A stretch of DNA of 25,583 nt from a virus. The stretch is taken from positions 1 to 25,583 of the IMG/VR virus record IMGVR_UViG_3300030090_004242; one strand, written 5' to 3'. The notes under the pieces were generated by a model. It had not been told where the DNA came from. It worked only from the letters and a program-made list of their open reading frames with translations, and ran no database searches. Shown here one piece after another: positions 22,332-25,583 of the stretch; position 1 is the first letter of the stretch, and each line of letters begins with the position of its first letter. Position numbers and translations under genes: made by a program.

Positions 22332-23430
22332 GCTTACAAGTCAGTCTTGATTTATTTTGTCCAGCCGAGTTTTCTGTTCTAACGCACTTGGCAACATAGC
22401 TGGCTTTCGCTTCTTTGTAATCTGGTCGATCTTTGGGGTTAGCAGCCCATGCTGATCTTGCTTCTTCGCCTATTTTTCCTTCATACGGGCAAGGAGTGCC
22501 TGCCATATACATGGCACTAAAAACTCTTACATCTTGGCACATAATGGCAACTGCTGCGACTTTCATGCCCATGTCGTATAGGTATTTACCTAATTTTAAT
22601 CGTTCACAGTTTTCGTCTCTGACTGTTCTTCCAGCCGATAAACCAAATACTTGTCCTTGAAACGCGCCAGAACGACCTACAGTACAAAGATCTTGACTGT
22701 AACTCATGATGCTTGGTGCAATCGCAGAAGCAGGCGGTGCTTCAGTTTTAATGTTCTGATTAATAGTTTGCTCAGATTTTGACTCATTAATATTTCTATT
22801 GGTGTTATCAGATGTGCTTTTGTTTTCATTTACATTTTTATTGTTGGTCTGAACATTCGATGTAGAAGTCGATTCATTAACATTCTTATTAGTATTGTTC
22901 GATGTAGAAGTATTTAAATTCGTATTTGTATTCGTATTGTTCGATGTGCTGTTATTTGTGTTCGTACTGGTCGAAGTATTTACATTGTTGTTTGTGTTTG
23001 TGTTTGTACTCGTTGATGTATTTGTATTGGTGTTATTGTTTGTACTGGTCGCAGTCGATGTACTGGTATTTGTATTGCTGTTTGTGTTTGTTGCAGTCGA
23101 AGTTGAAGTATTGTTATTCGTGTTGCTGTTCGTGTTTGTAGCAGTAGATGTATTGGTATTGGTATTGGTGTTTGTATTGGTGTTGGTATTAGTATTTGTT
23201 CCAGTAGTGGTTGTAGTATTGGTATTGGTATTAGTGTTTGTATTGGTATTGGTATTGGTATTGGTGTTTGTATTGGTGTTTGTATTTGTATTGGTTGTAG
23301 TAGTAGCCGATGTCGTGGTCATCGAGTTTTGCTCACAATACTGAGAACCAGCAGTACAGTCACCAGTCTGATCTGCTTGTGCATCATTCACAAAGAAAAA
23401 CATAAAAAACAATGGAATATACTTCTTCAT
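22309..23430 (-). CDS. Exported protein with long Asn-Thr repeat and Cys-rich C-terminal domain
   Basis: The 373-residue protein begins with a Sec signal peptide (MKKYIPLFFMFFFVNDAQA, cleavage after Ala19), then a short Cys-containing segment (QTGDCTAGSQYCEQ). Residues 38-230 are a low-complexity region of alternating Thr and Asn, pure TN at 46-72 and 77-94, grading to STSN-type units and then charged residues. The C-terminal domain (230-373) is folded: IMSYSQDLCTVGRSGAFQGQ, VFGLSAGRTVRDENCERLKL, YDMGMKVAAVAIMCQDVRVF, MAGTPCPYEGKIGEEA. Its six cysteines suggest disulfides in an oxidising compartment. I recall this C-terminal type from marine phages. It overlaps the nuclease upstream by ATGA and the mosaic gene downstream by 23 bases. 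The role is unknown. Confidence 0.83.
   Translation of the reverse strand: MKKYIPLFFMFFFVNDAQADQTGDCTAGSQYCEQNSMTTTSATTTTNTNTNTNTNTNTNTNTNTNTNTNTNTTTTTGTNTNTNTNTNTNTNTNTSTATNTNSNTNNNTSTSTATNTNSNTNTSTSTATSTNNNTNTNTSTSTNTNTNNNVNTSTSTNTNNSTSNNTNTNTNLNTSTSNNTNKNVNESTSTSNVQTNNKNVNENKSTSDNTNRNINESKSEQTINQNIKTEAPPASAIAPSIMSYSQDLCTVGRSGAFQGQVFGLSAGRTVRDENCERLKLGKYLYDMGMKVAAVAIMCQDVRVFSAMYMAGTPCPYEGKIGEEARSAWAANPKDRPDYKEAKASYVAKCVRTENSAGQNKSRLTCKREFDKGS
22741..23319 (-). repeat. Hexanucleotide-based repeat tract encoding Asn-Thr dipeptides
   Basis: The minus strand repeats six-base units of the type AAYACH (Asn-Thr), e.g. plus-strand attggt/attggta and gtatttgtatt runs, most regular at 23149-23202 and 23215-23295, with diverged copies to 22741. 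Every unit keeps frame, so length variation would not break the gene. Synonymous codons differ between units. Confidence 0.88.
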
Positions 23431-23855
23431 ATCTTATCTGGGTCAAAATTTCCTTTTGCTATTAGTGTTTGTCTGTTCTTGATGTGTTCTTCCTCTATTT
23501 CTTTCTTGCTTTGACCTTTGTATTCAACAGCTAAAAAACCATCAACCATCATCAAGTTAATATTACGATCACCAACATACATCTCGCCTAAAACTCTTCC
23601 GAATTTACCTTTTTTATCTTTGTGTGTTTTGATGACAACTTGACCTTTTGAGAGCTCATCAATCAAGTATTCTTTGCTCATCAAACCTCTTGCTTTTTCA
23701 TCTTTGTCTCTGGTGCGAGACTCTGGGGTGTCGATGCCGTATAAACGAACACGGCTTTTGTAAGAAATGTCAAATCCTAAATCAATCGAGACATCGACTG
23801 TATCTCCATCTACTACTCGTAATATTTCACAGTTGTACTCGTACATCATAACCAT
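23427..23855 (-). CDS. Staphylococcal-nuclease-like (SNase) protein
   Basis: The 142-residue protein carries the SNase fold motifs: ILRVVDGDTVDVSIDL with Asp18, RVRLYGIDTPESRTRD with Arg37, Asp42, Thr43 and Glu45, and GKFGRVLGEMYV with Arg87. These correspond to the metal-binding and catalytic set (Asp21, Arg35, Asp40, Thr41, Glu43, Arg87) of the staphylococcal enzyme, so the active site looks intact. It would hydrolyse DNA or RNA. There is no signal peptide, so it probably acts in the cytoplasm. Possible starts are the ATGs at 23855, 23849 and 23846; the last overlaps the stop of the 43-residue gene. It overlaps the exported 373-residue gene by ATGA. Roles could be host nucleic acid degradation or recombination; neither is shown. 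Confidence 0.87.
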   Translation of the reverse strand: MVMMYEYNCEILRVVDGDTVDVSIDLGFDISYKSRVRLYGIDTPESRTRDKDEKARGLMSKEYLIDELSKGQVVIKTHKDKKGKFGRVLGEMYVGDRNINLMMVDGFLAVEYKGQSKKEIEEEHIKNRQTLIAKGNFDPDKI

Positions 23856-23977
23856 CCAAAAGATCTAAATAGATCCCATAGCACATAACTGAGACAAATC
23901 CAAAATGCCTTTTTATAGAAGACATAATCATCGTATGCTTCCTTAGATATTTTTCCGTGTTCGTATAGTTCTTTCAT
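23846..23977 (-). CDS. 43-residue membrane-anchor-like protein
   Basis: The frame starts at an ATG at 23977, with GGGGGA about 15 bases before it; an ATG at 23981 in another frame gives only 12 residues. The protein is charged at first (MKELYEHGKISKEAYDDYVF) and then hydrophobic (KAFWICLSYVLWDLFRSFGW). It ends TTATGATG, so its stop overlaps the nuclease ATG. Overlap on one side and a short gap after the next small gene support it as real. It may be a one-pass membrane peptide. No family is known to me. Confidence 0.6.
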   Translation of the reverse strand: MKELYEHGKISKEAYDDYVFYKKAFWICLSYVLWDLFRSFGWL

Positions 23978-23997
23978 TCATAGCTCAATCCCCCAAC

Positions 23998-24162
23998 TTA
24001 TTTTTCTTTTGCGTGCCACCAGTTCATCGCACACCAATCAATAACAGAATATAGTTTTTTCATCCAACCTGTTTTTTGTGGCGTTGGCGTAATACACGCA
24101 ATAACGCTACAAGTTGTGACCACTATCATTATCACTGCCATTATATTTGCAAAAGTTTCCAT
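23998..24162 (-). CDS. 54-residue membrane or lipoprotein-like small protein
   Basis: The start is the ATG at 24162; GGGGAG at 24174-24169 lies six bases upstream, a strong site. Residues 6-24 are hydrophobic (NIMAVIMIVVTTCSVIAC), with Cys at 18 and 22 that could fit a weak lipobox (SVIAC). A Pro-rich turn (ITPTPQKTGWMKK) and an amphipathic, Trp-rich C-terminus (YSVIDWCAMNWWHAKEK) follow. A small lytic or membrane-disrupting peptide or an outer spanin-like lipoprotein are possible readings, neither proven. It lies 35 bases after the C-terminal-anchor protein. Confidence 0.75.
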   Translation of the reverse strand: METFANIMAVIMIVVTTCSVIACITPTPQKTGWMKKLYSVIDWCAMNWWHAKEK

Positions 24163-24187
24163 AATTAACTCCCCTTATTATTAATAT

Positions 24188-24385
24188 TTATGATCCAAAA
24201 ATTATTGATCCCATGCCAACCACTAAAGTAATCAGTGTAGCAACAATAAAATGTTCGATTCTTTTTACACGATTAAGCATTTCAAGCCATCGTTCAGCAC
24301 AAACCGCTTCGTGTTTTTCTATTCTTGTATGCACATTTGATATTCGATTGTTTAACTCGAACTCAACATCAGATATTTTAGTCAT
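24188..24385 (-). CDS. Coiled-coil protein with C-terminal membrane anchor (XhlA-like)
   Basis: I take the ATG at 24385 as start; an extension of 11 residues would need a TTG. The resulting 65-residue protein has a charged coiled coil (KISDVEFELNNRISNVHTRI, HEAVCAERWLEMLNRVKRIE) and a C-terminal membrane segment (FIVATLITLVVGMGSIIFGS). The layout resembles XhlA-like and phage tail or lysis helper proteins. It overlaps the 65-residue gene upstream by eight bases. The role is unknown; lysis is a possibility only. Confidence 0.72.
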   Translation of the reverse strand: MTKISDVEFELNNRISNVHTRIEKHEAVCAERWLEMLNRVKRIEHFIVATLITLVVGMGSIIFGS

Positions 24386-24575
24386 CTTTATCTTCGATGT
24401 CTTTTGTGATTGTCTCAAGGTTTTCCTCTACAGCATCTTTTGATTCATTTATTTCATCAACGATGCTCTGCCTAATTGTTGCTACTGCTTGAAGCTCGTT
24501 TCCATTCCAAGCTCCTCTTTTTGTGGCTAGATCAATGATCTGCAAAACATGCAAAAATAACTTCTCTTTATCCAT
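24378..24575 (-). CDS. 65-residue helical phage protein
   Basis: The protein reads MDKEKLFLHVLQIIDLATKR, GAWNGNELQAVATIRQSIVD, then an acidic tail with DEINESKDAVEENLETITKD. I have seen the pattern of an IIDLATKRGAWNGNEL-type helix in small proteins next to tail fibre genes of marine phages. It starts one base after the stop of the 114-residue gene, overlapping it closely. No ribosome site is evident, so translational coupling is likely. Function is not known. Confidence 0.75.
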   Translation of the reverse strand: MDKEKLFLHVLQIIDLATKRGAWNGNELQAVATIRQSIVDEINESKDAVEENLETITKDIEDKDD

Positions 24576-24576
24576 A

Positions 24577-24921
24577 CTATGTTAAAGTTTTGGTTACGCT
24601 GCTGGGTGATATTTGTTTAGAAATTTTTTGGTCTAAAGAAGACTTTAATCTAGCTACTTCGGTGCTACCCATTGCATTTTCAACCCAGCCTTCAACATCA
24701 CTGGTTTTTAAGTCAGACCAATTAATAAAACTAGATAAATCCGATGTGTCTAATTCTTGTGTGCCATATACAGTTGCAATGATGTTATTGCTATCTGCAT
24801 CTTGATTGCTATCGTCTTCGGCTGTAAGTCTCCATCTGACATTATTCACTACATTCGATTTGCTGCTTTTTGAGGGGTAAACATCGCACTGAGAAACATC
24901 CCATTTGTATGAAATAGCCAT
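24577..24921 (-). CDS. DUF7936-like tail-fibre-associated protein
   Basis: This 114-residue protein reads MAISYKWDVSQCDVYPSKSS, then NVVNNVRWRLTAEDDSNQDA, IIATVYGTQELDTSDLSSFI, and a C-terminal VEGWVENAMGSTEVARLKSS, LDQKISKQISPS. The pattern of an N-terminal YKWDV strand, WRLT, a GTQELD loop and a terminal W-V-x-x-A helix matches a small family I recall as DUF7936, commonly encoded beside tail fibres. AGGAGG lies before the ATG. It starts one base after the fibre stop. It may be a chaperone or minor part of the fibre. Confidence 0.8.
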   Translation of the reverse strand: MAISYKWDVSQCDVYPSKSSKSNVVNNVRWRLTAEDDSNQDADSNNIIATVYGTQELDTSDLSSFINWSDLKTSDVEGWVENAMGSTEVARLKSSLDQKISKQISPSSVTKTLT

Positions 24922-24922
24922 T

Positions 24923-25583
24923 CTAGTTTCCTCCTTCTAATGCTGCAATTTTTTGTTCAGCAGTTTCTAATCTCGTTATGAGTTGTTGGATAATTGAGAT
25001 GTACATGCCATCCTTCTGCCGAAATTCGGATGTTTTTGAGATGCCTTTTACATCGCCATCTAGTTTGGTAATTGTATCCAAAAGTTTTGTATCTTTTCTG
25101 TCTGCATCTGTCTCGACTTCTTCAACAAATCTTGGATCGATTGCTTCTTGTTCTTGAGCAATGAATCCGATTTGCTGTGTTTTTCCGCCATGTTCTTCTG
25201 GGTTTATCCAATCGAAAGTTTTAGGAGAATACGCTTTGAATTTTTCAATGTCGTATGTGAAATCTTCAATGTTTTCTTTTAATCTTCCGTCTGATGGCGA
25301 ATACGAACCTTGAATTGTAAAATTCCCAGAGCTGTCTAGCACGGCATTTTCTGTACCGCCTGTAATAAATGTCAGAGTATTGCCATCGTGATTGTAATAA
25401 ATCTGACCAGCACCAGTACCAGCACCAGAACCATCATTAAAACTGATTCTACATTGTGCGGCTGTGCTACGAGTGTGTAGAGTAAATATTGCATCTCTAG
25501 CACTGGAGTTTTCTGTGCAATTAATAATAAATTTAGTTGTTCCGTTTCTTGTAAGGTTCATTACCTCACTGTCAATCGCTGCT
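24923..25583 (-). CDS. Tail fibre/spike C-terminus with Peptidase_S74 intramolecular chaperone (partial, N-terminus outside window)
   Basis: The frame is open through the right edge, with readable codons (AAIDSEV) before the ATG at 25561, so this is the 3' end of a longer fibre gene. The visible fibre part has beta repeats (TTKFIINCTENSSARDAIFT, GQIYYNHDGNTLTFITGG). It leads to the S74 domain, which starts at SPSDGRLKENI; numbered from that internal Met, Ser90 and Lys95 fit the catalytic dyad seen in endosialidase-type chaperones (Ser and Lys five residues apart). The rest (FKAYSPKTFDWINPEEHGGK, QIGFIAQEQEAIDP, YISIIQQLITRLETAEQKIA) matches the helical chaperone. The chaperone trimerises the fibre and cuts itself off before the Ser. 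It would leave the mature receptor-binding fibre. Confidence 0.88.
   Translation of the reverse strand, partial: AAIDSEVMNLTRNGTTKFIINCTENSSARDAIFTLHTRSTAAQCRISFNDGSGAGTGAGQIYYNHDGNTLTFITGGTENAVLDSSGNFTIQGSYSPSDGRLKENIEDFTYDIEKFKAYSPKTFDWINPEEHGGKTQQIGFIAQEQEAIDPRFVEEVETDADRKDTKLLDTITKLDGDVKGISKTSEFRQKDGMYISIIQQLITRLETAEQKIAALEGGN

Noticed and set aside
22741-23319. Repeat tract as a possible CRISPR array
   Set aside because: Units are six bases in tandem without spacers and encode an in-frame protein segment with a signal peptide upstream.
22895-23344. Plus-strand open frame of about 150 residues rich in Val, Phe and Leu
   Set aside because: It is the antisense of the Asn-Thr repeat tract. 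The six-base periodicity keeps opposite frames open, and the sequence has no ribosome site or domain.
1-25583. Evidence for a temperate lifestyle or transfer RNA genes
   Set aside because: No integrase, repressor, attachment site or tRNA-like cloverleaf was recognised. Absence in a partial genome does not decide lifestyle.

Overview
The window looks like part of the genome of a tailed double-stranded DNA phage with a podovirus-like (short-tailed, P22/SU10-type) virion. All genes I support lie on the minus strand, packed tightly with ATGA, TGATG or TAATG overlaps, so the window is transcribed from its right end to its left end. Base composition is AT-rich. Several proteins have the look of families common in uncultured marine phage genomes (basic DUF5872-like and DUF6321-like proteins, Asn/Thr-repeat exported proteins, podovirus adaptor proteins). 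A marine bacteriophage is my best guess and the host is not determinable. Family assignments come from recognition of sequence patterns, not from searches.

Layout in transcription order. (1) 25583-24188: the C-terminal part of a tail fibre ending in a Peptidase_S74 self-cleaving chaperone, its N-terminus outside the window, then three small proteins, one with a C-terminal membrane segment. (2) 24162-23427: two very short membrane proteins and a staphylococcal-nuclease-like protein. (3) 23430-20040: two large proteins with Sec signal peptides, one with a long Asn-Thr repeat, the other a mosaic of a beta-rich domain, Cys repeats, an acidic block and a Ser/Gly/Thr block. (4) 20031-17875: a coiled-coil membrane protein and a cluster of very basic small proteins, one built from a 27-bp tandem repeat. 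(5) 17869-16859: two holin-like membrane proteins with a 54-residue protein between them. (6) 16752-8899: packaging and head module: terminase large subunit, portal, a Lys/Ala/Pro-tailed protein, a GroES-like co-chaperonin, scaffold, a probable decoration protein and the major capsid protein, closed by a strong UUCG-loop terminator. (7) 8761-7868: a non-structural OB-fold-like gene with its own promoter and palindromic operator. (8) 7769-1: further decoration proteins, head-tail adaptors, a Rossmann-like enzyme, the tail hub/DNA-stabilization protein and a glycine-rich candidate ejection protein cut by the left edge.

The head module is self-contained: portal, scaffold, capsid and decoration proteins form the procapsid, the phage GroES probably helps host GroEL fold the capsid protein, and the terminase fills the head. 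The adaptors, hub and fibre complete the particle. The least explained parts are the exported pair with its small membrane and nuclease neighbours, the basic-protein cluster, and the regulated gene between the capsid and tail operons. No integrase, repressor, polymerase, small terminase or endolysin is recognisable in this window.
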